A model generated the notes under the pieces. The model was not told the origin of the DNA, did not search any database, and saw nothing but the letters and a program-made list of their open reading frames with translations. From NCBI RefSeq assembly GCF_900626285.1, contig NZ_LR131147.1:1-64000 (forward strand): a DNA stretch of 64,000 bases. The letters are read 5' to 3'. Numbering within the stretch: the stretch's first letter is position 1; each line of letters starts with the position of its first letter. Positions 16,141 through 24,427 of this stretch are shown piece by piece. Both the position numbers and the translations under genes were made by a program. The stretch comes from Intestinimonas massiliensis (ex Afouda et al. 2020). GTDB taxonomy: Bacteria > Bacillota > Clostridia > Oscillospirales > Oscillospiraceae.

Positions 16141-16632
16141 ATGACCAGAACAGCAGCCCGCGAGATCGCGGTCCACTTTGTGTTTGAGCTGGGTTTTACC
16201 GATCAAACGGCGGAGGAGCTGCTTGCGGAAGCGCTCAACCGCAAGACTTTTGCCGCCATTGGGGAGGAGGAGCCTCTCTATTCCGAATTTCCCAATGAGG
16301 CCCAGCGGGAGTATATCTCCAAGCTGGTCAAGGGCGTCTATGAGCATACGCCGGAGCTGGACGAGTATATCTCCAAATATGCCATTGGCTGGAAATTTTC
16401 CCGCATGAATCGGGTGGCCATCGCCATTATGCGTGTGGCTATGTATGAGGTCCTGTATATGCAGGATATTCCCAATGCGGCAGCCATCAATGAGGCTGTG
16501 GAGCTGGTAAAGCACTATGAGGAGCCGGAGGTAGTCTCCTTTGTCAACGGGATCCTGGGCTCCTTTGTCCGGGGTGAGAATCCCCCTGACCCTGTGGGGC
16601 TGGGCGGCGGAAATACGTCGGAGGAAGGGTAA
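16141..16632 (+). CDS. nusB: Transcription antitermination factor NusB
   Basis: NusB binds boxA RNA with NusE (S10) to promote rRNA transcription antitermination. The 163-residue all-helical protein carries the C-terminal signature with SRMNRVAIAIMRVAMYEVLY and the closing PEVVSFVNGILGS. The start ATG (MTRTAAREI) follows GGAGGAACTGCA. A TATAAT at 16083-16088 lies about 50 bases upstream but lacks a clear -35. It heads the nusB-to-recN gene block. Confidence 0.94.
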   Translation: MTRTAAREIAVHFVFELGFTDQTAEELLAEALNRKTFAAIGEEEPLYSEFPNEAQREYISKLVKGVYEHTPELDEYISKYAIGWKFSRMNRVAIAIMRVAMYEVLYMQDIPNAAAINEAVELVKHYEEPEVVSFVNGILGSFVRGENPPDPVGLGGGNTSEEG

Positions 16633-16634
16633 CC

Positions 16635-17570
16635 ATGCGCACGCTGGGGATCGATACCAGTAATTACACCACCTCCGCCGCCGTATTTGACGGTGAGGAC
16701 GGCTGCAATGCCGGCCGCCTGCTGACGGTCCGCCCTGGGGAACTGGGCCTGCGGCAGAGTGATGCCCTGTTTCAGCATGTGAAGGCCCTGCCCCAGCGCT
16801 TTCAGGAGCTGAGAGAGGCTGGATGGCTGGAAAATCTGTCTGCCGTAGGTGTATCGGACCGGCCCCGGGCGGTGGAAGGCTCCTATATGCCCTGCTTTCT
16901 GGCGGGAGACAGTCTGGGACATGCCCTGGCACTGACCCTGAATGTGCCCTGCTATCGGGTCTCCCATCAGCAGGGGCACGTGGCGGCGGCCGCCTGGTCG
17001 GCGGGACATCTGGAGCTGATGGACAGGCCCATGCTGGCCTGGCATCTGTCCGGCGGCACGACGGAGCTTTTGTATGTGGAGCCGGAGGGGGTCAACGTGT
17101 CCGCCCACCGGATCGGAGGTACCAGCGATATCTCTGCCGGACAGCTCATCGACCGCACCGGCGTGCTGCTGGGACTGGATTTTCCGGCGGGCAAGGCAGT
17201 GGACGCCCTCGCGGAAGGGCAGACAGGCCGAAAGTTTACTGTAAAGTTAAATGACCTTACGTTTTCTTTGTCCGGTATGGAGAACAAAATGAGGGCTATG
17301 GCGGAGCAGGGAGAGGAGCCCGGCCGGATCTGCGGGTTCGTGCTGGAGACGGTGGCGGATATCGTCCGGCGGACCACGCTGGCTGCACTGGCCCGGTATC
17401 CCGGCCTGCCGGTGCTGTGCTCCGGCGGTGTGGCCTCTAACCGCCGCCTGCGGGCTGTGCTGACGGAGGCCTGCGGGGCGGTGTTTGCCCAACCGCGCTA
17501 TTCAACAGACAATGCCATGGGTGTGGCGATCCTGGCCCATCGGCTGCGGGAAAGGGAGCTGGAGGCATGA
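16635..17570 (+). CDS. TsaD-like M22 family protein (paralogue)
   Basis: A 311-residue ASKHA-fold protein related to TsaD/Kae1 (peptidase family M22). The metal-binding HXXXH is present (SHQQGH near residue 113), along with GGTTEL and a C-terminal CSGGVASNRRLR. It is shorter than typical TsaD (about 335-345) and lacks the usual TsaD opening with the ILGIETSCDETA pattern, showing LGIDTSNYTTSAAV instead. Clostridia often carry this second copy between nusB and xseA. Whether it makes t6A is unproven. It overlaps xseA by four bases. Confidence 0.82.
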   Translation: MRTLGIDTSNYTTSAAVFDGEDGCNAGRLLTVRPGELGLRQSDALFQHVKALPQRFQELREAGWLENLSAVGVSDRPRAVEGSYMPCFLAGDSLGHALALTLNVPCYRVSHQQGHVAAAAWSAGHLELMDRPMLAWHLSGGTTELLYVEPEGVNVSAHRIGGTSDISAGQLIDRTGVLLGLDFPAGKAVDALAEGQTGRKFTVKLNDLTFSLSGMENKMRAMAEQGEEPGRICGFVLETVADIVRRTTLAALARYPGLPVLCSGGVASNRRLRAVLTEACGAVFAQPRYSTDNAMGVAILAHRLRERELEA

Positions 17571-18769
17571 ATCGGGCACCGATCTACTCGGTCACACAGA
17601 TCAATCAATACGTCAAAAACCTGCTGGAGCAGGACCAGCCCCTGGCTGGTCTTTTTGTGCGGGGTGAGATATCCAACTACAAGGCCCATTCCTCCGGTCA
17701 CCACTACTTTTCCCTGAAAGATTCCGGGGGGAGCATCCACTGCGTGATGTACCGGCGGGAGGCGACGGGACTGCGGTTCCGCCCGCAGAACGGTATGCAG
17801 GTCATTGCCTTTGGCCGGGTATCGGTCTACCTGCGGGACGGCCAATATCAGCTCATCTGCTCTACCCTGACCCCGGAGGGTGTGGGAGACCTCCACTTGG
17901 CTTTTGAGCAGCTGAAGGAGAAGCTGTACCGGGAGGGATTGTTTGATCCCGCACATAAACGCCCTCTTCCCAGGTATCCCAGGCGGATCGCGCTGATCAC
18001 GTCGCCGGAGGGGGATGCGGTGCGGGATCTGATCCGCATTCTGGGTGCCCGCTGGCCTCTGGCAGAGGTACTTGTGCTTCCGGTCCGGGTCCAGGGCACA
18101 GAGGCAGCGGGAGAGATCTGCGCCGCCTTCGCCTGGGCCAACCGCCACCAGGTAGCGGACCTGATCATCACCGGGCGGGGCGGCGGCTCCATGGAGGACC
18201 TCTGGGCCTTCAATGAAGAACCGGTGGCCCGCGCCATCTACGCCTCTGCTATCCCGGTGATCTCCGCGGTGGGGCACGAACCGGATGTGACCATCGCCGA
18301 TTTCGTGGCAGATGTACGGGCTTCCACACCCTCCAATGGAGCGGAGCGGGCGGTGCCCGACCAGAATGAGATTTTGGGGCAGCTTTCCCATCTGGAAAAC
18401 CGCTTGGAGCAGGCGATGCGCCGCCGGCTGGAGCGGGCCGGGAAGCAGCTGGACCAGGTGAGCCGGTGCCGGATGCTCCAGGACCCCATGAGTTATATAG
18501 AGGATCGTCAGCAGCAGCTGGACCGCTATTGTCAGCGACTGGGATTAGGCCTTTCTGCCGCTGCAGGCCGGGAGCGGGAGCGGTTTGCCCGCCTTTCCGC
18601 CAGTCTGGACGCCCTGAGCCCTCTGAAAGTCCTGGGTCGCGGCTATTCTATCGCCCGGCGGACGGATGGGGGTATTGTGCGCTCTGTAAAGGATGCCAGC
18701 CCGGGGGATGAGCTGTCCCTGCGGGTGGCAGACGGTGAAATTTCCTGCCGGGTCCAAGAGAACGGATGA
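17567..18769 (+). CDS. xseA: Exodeoxyribonuclease VII large subunit
   Basis: Catalytic subunit of the single-strand-specific exonuclease. An N-terminal OB fold (about residues 1-100, with YSVTQINQYVKNLLE) is followed by the catalytic domain with GGGSMEDLWAFNEE and SAVGHEPDVTIADFVAD, then a coiled-coil C-terminus. The 400-residue length is normal. It is coupled by ATGA overlaps to the M22 gene upstream and to xseB downstream. Confidence 0.96.
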   Translation: MNRAPIYSVTQINQYVKNLLEQDQPLAGLFVRGEISNYKAHSSGHHYFSLKDSGGSIHCVMYRREATGLRFRPQNGMQVIAFGRVSVYLRDGQYQLICSTLTPEGVGDLHLAFEQLKEKLYREGLFDPAHKRPLPRYPRRIALITSPEGDAVRDLIRILGARWPLAEVLVLPVRVQGTEAAGEICAAFAWANRHQVADLIITGRGGGSMEDLWAFNEEPVARAIYASAIPVISAVGHEPDVTIADFVADVRASTPSNGAERAVPDQNEILGQLSHLENRLEQAMRRRLERAGKQLDQVSRCRMLQDPMSYIEDRQQQLDRYCQRLGLGLSAAAGRERERFARLSASLDALSPLKVLGRGYSIARRTDGGIVRSVKDASPGDELSLRVADGEISCRVQENG

Positions 18770-19026
18770 GAGAGGACGATTCTGAAATGGCTGAGAAAAA
18801 AATGAGTTTTGAACAGGCAATGGATCGGCTGGACGAGATCGTCCGGCAGCTGGAACGGGGAGAAGCCCCGCTGGAGGAGGCGCTCTCCCTGTTTGAGGAG
18901 GGAACCCGGCTGATCAAGAAGTGTTCCACCCAGTTGGAGCAGGCGGAGCAGAAGGTGAATAAGCTGCTGGCCGGCCCGGATGAAACTGTGAAGGAAGTTC
19001 CCTTTTCAGAGGGGGGACAGGCATGA
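18766..19026 (+). CDS. xseB: Exodeoxyribonuclease VII small subunit
   Basis: A helical small subunit of about 86 residues with the family core FEQAMDRLDEIVRQLERGE and LEEALSLFEEGTRLIK. The first ATG overlaps the xseA stop. An alternative ATG at 18787 (MAEKKMSFE) follows GAGAGGAC and is equally plausible, giving 79 residues. It overlaps ispA by four bases. Confidence 0.94.
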   Translation: MREDDSEMAEKKMSFEQAMDRLDEIVRQLERGEAPLEEALSLFEEGTRLIKKCSTQLEQAEQKVNKLLAGPDETVKEVPFSEGGQA

Positions 19027-19907
19027 GCATGGAGAACCGGCAGCTTGATGCCCACCGGCTCCGGGTGGAGGAGTGGCTGCGGGACTGCTTTCGGGAGCGT
19101 GAGCCCCGGGGAGACCTTTATGATGCCATGTGCTACAGCCTGCTGGCCGGCGGCAAACGTATCCGTCCGGTCCTGCTGATGGAGACCTGCCGCATCTGCG
19201 GCGGCGACCTGGAGAAGGTGCTGCCCTTTGCGGGTGCCATTGAGATGATCCATACCTACTCTCTGATCCATGACGACCTGCCGTGTATGGACGATGACGA
19301 TCTGCGGCGGGGCCGGCCCACCAATCACAAGGTATACGGCGAGGCTACTGCGGTGCTGGCCGGAGATGGCCTGCTGACCGCCGCCTTTGAGTTCATGCTG
19401 GATCCGTCGGTGACCCTGCCGCCGGAGCGGGTGCTGGAGGCAGCGGGCATTCTGGCCCGCGCCGCAGGCGGCCGCGGTATGGTAGGCGGACAGGTACTGG
19501 ATATGGCGGGGGAGGGACACTCCCTTGGCCTGCGAGAGGTGGAGGAGCTCCAGCGTCTCAAGACCGGAGCGCTGATCGTCGCGGCTGTAGAGATGGGTTG
19601 TGTCCTGGCCGGCGGTACAGCGGAGCAGCGTCAAGCGGTGCGCCGGTATGCCGAGTGCATCGGACTGGCCTTCCAGATCCAGGATGATATTCTGGACGTG
19701 GTAGGGGACGAGGCCACCTTGGGAAAGCCGGTGGGCTCAGACGCCAAAAGCGAGAAAAATACCTTTGTGACACTGAAGGGGCTGGATGCCTGCCGGGAGT
19801 TGGTGGGTAAGTTGACTCAGGACGCGGTAGAAGCAGTGTCGTGCTTTGGCCCGGACGGAGAAGGTCTGTGCTGGCTGGCCCAATCCCTGGCCAGCCGCGA
19901 GAAATGA
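19023..19907 (+). CDS. ispA: Polyprenyl (farnesyl/geranyl) diphosphate synthase
   Basis: Condenses IPP with allylic diphosphates to give farnesyl diphosphate, the precursor of undecaprenyl carrier lipid. The first aspartate-rich motif DDLPCMDDDD starts at residue 84 and the second (DDILD) lies near residue 222. The GGKRIRPVL segment at residue 43 is also typical. The 294-residue length fits short-chain synthases. It is close to dxs and in the usual xseB-ispA-dxs order, so isoprenoid supply genes are clustered. Confidence 0.95.
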   Translation: MSMENRQLDAHRLRVEEWLRDCFREREPRGDLYDAMCYSLLAGGKRIRPVLLMETCRICGGDLEKVLPFAGAIEMIHTYSLIHDDLPCMDDDDLRRGRPTNHKVYGEATAVLAGDGLLTAAFEFMLDPSVTLPPERVLEAAGILARAAGGRGMVGGQVLDMAGEGHSLGLREVEELQRLKTGALIVAAVEMGCVLAGGTAEQRQAVRRYAECIGLAFQIQDDILDVVGDEATLGKPVGSDAKSEKNTFVTLKGLDACRELVGKLTQDAVEAVSCFGPDGEGLCWLAQSLASREK

Positions 19908-19914
19908 GGGCAGT

Positions 19915-20376
19915 ATGCGCAATGTAGTAGATACCTTTACCGGAAACCTGATTCTGAATTTGTCTATTCTGGCTTGGGCAATGGCCCAGATAATCAAATT
20001 CATCATCACCCTGATCACCAAGCGGAAACTGGATTGGCGGCATATCCTGTCCAGCGGCGGGATGCCCAGCTCTCACTCCGCCTTTGTCTGCGCCTGCGCT
20101 GCGTCCATGGGCTTTATGTATGGCTGGGCATCGCCGGTTTTTACCATCTCGGCGGTGGTGGCCATCGTGGTCATGTATGACGCGGCCAACGTGCGAAAGG
20201 CCGCCGGGGAGCAGGCCAAGATCCTGAACTACATCATGGACCACTGGACGGAAATGAAACCCGCGCTCTTCGGCAAAGAGCTGAAGGAGCTGTTGGGCCA
20301 TACTCCTTTCCAGGTCCTGATGGGTGGTCTGCTGGGCGTTGCTGTGGGTCTGCTGGGCGCCTGGCTCTACTCGTAA
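19915..20376 (+). CDS. DUF212 / acid phosphatase-VanZ-related membrane protein (YuiD type)
   Basis: A 153-residue membrane protein of the DUF212 family, distantly related to PAP2 phosphatases. The conserved GGMPSSHSAFVCA (near residue 50) and the later YDAANVRKAAGEQA are diagnostic. I chose the ATG of MRNVVDTF right after the ispA stop, behind GAGGGCAGT. The gene commonly lies between ispA and dxs in Clostridia, which hints at a role in prenyl phosphate metabolism, but this is inference. Confidence 0.88.
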   Translation: MRNVVDTFTGNLILNLSILAWAMAQIIKFIITLITKRKLDWRHILSSGGMPSSHSAFVCACAASMGFMYGWASPVFTISAVVAIVVMYDAANVRKAAGEQAKILNYIMDHWTEMKPALFGKELKELLGHTPFQVLMGGLLGVAVGLLGAWLYS

Positions 20377-20388
20377 AAGAGAAATATC

Positions 20389-20414
20389 CGGCCTGAGACG
20401 GGCCGGGAGGTGAG
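20389..20414 (+). promoter_or_regulatory. Hairpin abutting the dxs ribosome-binding site
   Basis: CCGGCC pairs with GGCCGG around 20389-20406, directly next to and partly covering the Shine-Dalgarno GGGAGGTGAG (20405-20414). It may restrain dxs translation. Confidence 0.4.
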
Positions 20415-20419
20415 ATACC

Positions 20420-22276
20420 ATTCTGAATCTAGATCACATTTCCGATGATTTGAGCGGCTTAAGCGACAGCGAGGCAGCGGCCCTGTGTGAGCTGGTGCGG
20501 GCCAGGCTCATCGATACCGTGTCCCGCACAGGGGGCCACCTGGCCTCCAGCCTGGGCGCGGTGGAGATTATCGTCGCCATTCATCGCGTTTTTCATACCA
20601 ATAAAGACCGGCTGGTGTTTGACGTGGGCCATCAGTGCTATGCCCATAAAATTATCACCGGCCGCAACGGGGCTATGGAGACCCTGCGGACCCTGGGCGG
20701 CATCGCCGGGTTCCCCAAACCCTCGGAGAGCCCCTGTGATGCGTTCATTGCCGGACACGCCTCCAACTCAGTCTCTGTGGCGATTGGCATGGCAAGGGCA
20801 AGAACTTTACGGAATGAGAACTATCACGTCCTGGCGCTGATCGGCGACGGGGCGCTCTCCGGTGGCCTGGCCTATGAGGGCCTGTCCGATGCGGGCGACA
20901 GCGGAGAGCCGCTGATCGTCATTCTGAACGACAACGGGATGTCCATTACCAAGAGTGTGGGCGGCGTGGCGGACCATCTGGCGCGCCAGCGGCTGAAGCC
21001 CCAATATCTGCGCTTTAAGAAAGGTTACCGGAAGGTGATGAGCGTTCTGCCCCTGGGCGGACATATCTATCATGTGACCCATAAGGTCAAAACGGCCATC
21101 AAGGAGACCCTGCTGCCCTGTAGTCTGTTTGAGGATATGGGCTTCACCTATCTGGGTCCGGTGGATGGCCACGATGTGAAGCGGCTCACCCGACTGCTGA
21201 GCTATGCGAAGGACCTGGGGGGCCCTGTGCTCCTCCATGTCAGAACTGTAAAGGGAAAAGGCTATGCACCTGCGGAGCGGAATCCGGACAAGTTTCATGG
21301 GGTTGGCCGGTTCTGCGTGGAGACGGGCGAACTGGTTCATGCCGCCGGGGCCAATTTTTCAGCGGTATTTGGACAGAGCCTGTGTGAGCTGGCAGAGGAT
21401 GATCCCACCGTATGTGCCATTACGGCTGCCATGCAGGGGGGAACCGGTCTGGACCAATTTGCCCAGCGCTTTCCGGAGCGCTTTTTCGACGTAGGGATCG
21501 CGGAGGGCCATGCCGTGGCTATGGCGGCCGGTATGGCCAAGCAGGGGATGCGGCCGGTATTTGCGGTCTACTCTTCCTTCCTCCAGCGGGCCTACGACAT
21601 GCTGATCCACGACGTATCCCTCCAGCAGCTCCATGTGGTGCTGGCGGTGGACCGAGCCGGGCTGGTGGGCGAGGACGGTGAGACTCACCACGGTGTGTTT
21701 GATGCCGCGTTTTTGGACACAGTTCCAGGCATGAAGGTTTTCTGCCCCTCCAACTTCCGTGAACTGCGGTCTATGCTGCGCTATGCAGTCCACGAGGTCA
21801 GCGGGCCGGCAGCGATCCGCTACAGCAAGGGAAGCGAGGGCCGTTTCCGGGAAGATACCGGTCCTGTGGAGACCTGCGTGATCCGGGAGGGAAACGATAT
21901 TACTTTGATCGGCTACGGCCTGATGATCAATCAGCTTCTGGACTGTGCCGACCGCTTGGCACAACGTGGTATCCAGGCAGAGATTGTGAAGTTAAATACC
22001 ATTACACCAATTGATATGCAGCCTGTTTTGGCATCTGTACAGAAAACAGGCCGTATGCTCTGCGCCGAAGAGAGCGCCCAGGCCGGCTGCGTGGGCCAGA
22101 GGCTGGCGGCGGCCCTGCTGGAACAGGGAGCTGCGGTAAAGAAGATGGCGCTGGTCAATTTGGGCAGAGGAATCATCACCCACGGAACGGTATCCCAACT
22201 GCGGGCGCTCTGTGGACTGGATGGAGAGCACTTGTATCAAAAAGCATTGGAGGTCTGCGGCTATGGCGAGCAATAA
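20420..22276 (+). CDS. dxs: 1-deoxy-D-xylulose-5-phosphate synthase with probable non-AUG start
   Basis: This TPP enzyme makes DXP from pyruvate and glyceraldehyde 3-phosphate, the first step of the MEP isoprenoid route. The family start pattern (xLxLDHIS-DDLSGLS) lies upstream of the first conventional start (TTG at 20450), which has no ribosome-binding site. The frame upstream holds ATT (20420) and CTG (20423) nine to twelve bases after GGAGG, so initiation is probably at one of these. From ATT the protein has 618 residues. The TPP motif GDGALSGGLAYEGL and the transketolase pyrimidine domain with EGHAVAMAAGMAKQGMRPV are intact. Confidence 0.9.
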   Translation: MLNLDHISDDLSGLSDSEAAALCELVRARLIDTVSRTGGHLASSLGAVEIIVAIHRVFHTNKDRLVFDVGHQCYAHKIITGRNGAMETLRTLGGIAGFPKPSESPCDAFIAGHASNSVSVAIGMARARTLRNENYHVLALIGDGALSGGLAYEGLSDAGDSGEPLIVILNDNGMSITKSVGGVADHLARQRLKPQYLRFKKGYRKVMSVLPLGGHIYHVTHKVKTAIKETLLPCSLFEDMGFTYLGPVDGHDVKRLTRLLSYAKDLGGPVLLHVRTVKGKGYAPAERNPDKFHGVGRFCVETGELVHAAGANFSAVFGQSLCELAEDDPTVCAITAAMQGGTGLDQFAQRFPERFFDVGIAEGHAVAMAAGMAKQGMRPVFAVYSSFLQRAYDMLIHDVSLQQLHVVLAVDRAGLVGEDGETHHGVFDAAFLDTVPGMKVFCPSNFRELRSMLRYAVHEVSGPAAIRYSKGSEGRFREDTGPVETCVIREGNDITLIGYGLMINQLLDCADRLAQRGIQAEIVKLNTITPIDMQPVLASVQKTGRMLCAEESAQAGCVGQRLAAALLEQGAAVKKMALVNLGRGIITHGTVSQLRALCGLDGEHLYQKALEVCGYGEQ

Positions 22277-23081
22277 GAAGCGGCTGGACGTTCTGCTGGT
22301 GGAGCGGGGGCTGGCCGAGAGCCGTCAACGGGCCCAGGCCATTATCATGAGCGGTCAAGTCTATGTAGGTGAACAGAAGGTGGACAAAGCAGGTACCCAG
22401 CTGCCGGAGGATGCAGAGATCCAGGTGCGCGGCCAGGGCCTGGCCTATGTAAGCCGGGGCGGTCTGAAGCTGGAAAAGGCCATGAAGACCTTTTCCGGCA
22501 TCCATCTCCAGGGCACCATCTGCGGAGATATCGGTGCGTCTACTGGCGGCTTTACCGACTGTATGCTGCAGAATGGAGCGGAAAAGGTATATGCGGTAGA
22601 TGTGGGCTACGGCCAGCTGGCCTGGAGCCTGCGCAGCGATCCGCGGGTGGTTTGTCTGGAACGGACCAATGCCAGGTATCTCACCCATGAGCAGATTCCG
22701 GACGAACTCGACTTTGCCAGCGTGGATGTGTCCTTTATCTCCCTCAAACTGATCCTGCCGGCCCTGCGGGGTGTTCTGAAGGCGGATGGCCAGGTGGTGT
22801 GCCTGGTGAAGCCCCAGTTTGAGGCCGGCCGGGAGAAGGTAGGAAAGAAGGGGGTCGTGCGCGACCCTGCCGTCCATCTGGAGGTGCTGGAGCACTTTCT
22901 GGACCACGCCAGAGAAGCAGGCTTTGGCGTAAAGGATATTACCTTTTCACCGATTCGCGGACCAGAAGGAAACATTGAATATCTGGGATATCTGCAGGCG
23001 GGGGCGGACACCACCTGGTCAGGGGATTTGAACGCTTTGGTGGAGCAGTCTCACCAGACGCTGGAGGGGGCTGGCCAATGA
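22263..23081 (+). CDS. tlyA: TlyA family rRNA (cytidine-2'-O)-methyltransferase
   Basis: An N-terminal S4 RNA-binding domain (KKRLDVLLVERGLAESRQRAQ region) is joined to an FtsJ-like SAM-dependent methyltransferase with GDIGASTGGFTDCML (near residue 85). Family members 2'-O-methylate rRNA cytidines; many are annotated as haemolysin A for historical reasons. The ATG at 22263 overlaps the dxs end by 14 bases, and the stop overlaps nadK by four bases. Confidence 0.94.
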   Translation: MASNKKRLDVLLVERGLAESRQRAQAIIMSGQVYVGEQKVDKAGTQLPEDAEIQVRGQGLAYVSRGGLKLEKAMKTFSGIHLQGTICGDIGASTGGFTDCMLQNGAEKVYAVDVGYGQLAWSLRSDPRVVCLERTNARYLTHEQIPDELDFASVDVSFISLKLILPALRGVLKADGQVVCLVKPQFEAGREKVGKKGVVRDPAVHLEVLEHFLDHAREAGFGVKDITFSPIRGPEGNIEYLGYLQAGADTTWSGDLNALVEQSHQTLEGAGQ

Positions 23082-23941
23082 AAGTAGTGCTGAGCCCCAA
23101 CCCCTATCGGGACCGGGGGCTGAAGGCCGCTCAGGCGGCGGAAAAAATTCTGCGAAATGTGGGTGTGGAGACTGTTATGTGCCTGCCTTTTCAGGTAGAA
23201 GGGAACAGTCTGGACCTGCCGAAGCACATCCGGTTCAAAAATACGCAGGAGGAACTGAAAAGCGCCGATATGCTGATCTGTTTCGGCGGCGATGGAACCA
23301 TTCTCCATGCGGCCAAGGACGCCAATGCCTTCCATATACCTGTGCTTGGCGTAAACTTGGGCAGCGTGGGATTTATGGCGGAGCTGGAACAGAGTGAGCT
23401 GCCCATGCTCTCCCGCCTGGCAGCCGGAAAGTATACGGTTGAAAACAGAATGATGCTGGATGTTGCGGTCCGCCGTGAAGGGAAAACGGTTTACAATGAT
23501 TTGGCGCTGAATGATGCAGCGGTCACCAAAGGCGCTGTGGCCCGGGTTGTGGATCTGGAGGTTTATGGCGACAAGGTGCTGATCTCCAGCTTCTCGGCAG
23601 ACGGGGTGCTGATCAGTACCCCAACCGGTTCCACGGCTTACTCCATGTCTGCCGGCGGACCCATTGTGGAGCCAACGGCAGAGAATATCATTGTGACCCC
23701 CATCTGTCCCCACGCACTGTCAGCCAGATCCTTTGTTTTGAGCCGGGGACGCACGGTCTCCGTCAAGCTGGGGCGTATGGTGCGAAAAACCACCTATTTG
23801 TCGGTAGATGGCGGAAAGGCTTTCCGGTTGAACAGCGGTGATATTGTGGAGATCAGGGAATCCAAGTCCAAAACACAGCTTGTACGGGTAACAAACCGTA
23901 CCTTTTATGAGATTCTGAATCATAAGTTGGGTGGTGTTTGA
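23078..23941 (+). CDS. nadK: NAD kinase
   Basis: Phosphorylates NAD to NADP using ATP. The glycine-rich GGDGTILHAA (about residue 70) and the second conserved block with NDLALNDAAVTKG are present, along with GSTAYSMSAGGPIVEP. The 287-residue length is typical. It overlaps tlyA by ATGA and is followed after five bases by argR. Confidence 0.96.
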   Translation: MKVVLSPNPYRDRGLKAAQAAEKILRNVGVETVMCLPFQVEGNSLDLPKHIRFKNTQEELKSADMLICFGGDGTILHAAKDANAFHIPVLGVNLGSVGFMAELEQSELPMLSRLAAGKYTVENRMMLDVAVRREGKTVYNDLALNDAAVTKGAVARVVDLEVYGDKVLISSFSADGVLISTPTGSTAYSMSAGGPIVEPTAENIIVTPICPHALSARSFVLSRGRTVSVKLGRMVRKTTYLSVDGGKAFRLNSGDIVEIRESKSKTQLVRVTNRTFYEILNHKLGGV

Positions 23942-23945
23942 AAGC

Positions 23946-24398
23946 ATGAAAGCAAAACGGCAGCAAGAGATTCTGCGGATTATTGAGGAGCAGGACATCG
24001 ACACACAGGATCAGCTTCTCACAGAGCTGAAGGCCAGGGGGGTGCAGTCCACCCAGGCCACCATTTCCCGGGATATCAAGGAGCTGCATCTGATCAAGGA
24101 GCTGACCAGCTACGGCACATACCGCTATGCGGTCTCAGAGCGGAAGGCATCTCTCAACTTTGCCGGGCGGCTGCGCACGATTTTCAAGGAGGGCGTTACC
24201 TCCTTTGATGTGGCCCAGAATATCGTGGTGTTAAAGACCATGCCGGGGCTGGCTTCGGCAGCCTGCGCCGCCATTGACGGCATGGATATTGCCAATCTGG
24301 TAGGCAGCCTGGCGGGGGATGATACCGCCATTCTGATTATGCGTACCAATGAGGATGCCGCGGAATTCTGCAACGAGATCCACTCTATGCTGAAATAA
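23946..24398 (+). CDS. argR: Arginine repressor ArgR/AhrC
   Basis: A hexameric regulator of arginine metabolism genes. The N-terminal winged helix carries STQATISRDIKELHLIK (near residue 38), and the C-terminal arginine-binding and oligomerisation domain carries GSLAGDDTAILIMR. The 150-residue length is standard. The ATG of MKAKRQQEI is the best start; five extra codons upstream overlap nadK. ArgR typically sits between nadK and recN in Firmicutes. Confidence 0.95.
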   Translation: MKAKRQQEILRIIEEQDIDTQDQLLTELKARGVQSTQATISRDIKELHLIKELTSYGTYRYAVSERKASLNFAGRLRTIFKEGVTSFDVAQNIVVLKTMPGLASAACAAIDGMDIANLVGSLAGDDTAILIMRTNEDAAEFCNEIHSMLK

Positions 24399-24427
24399 AT
24401 TCTAATAACCATTCGGCAGGTGGTCAT

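Noticed and set aside
22263..23081. Haemolysin
   Set aside because: TlyA homologues are often named haemolysin A, but the S4 plus FtsJ domains indicate an rRNA methyltransferase.
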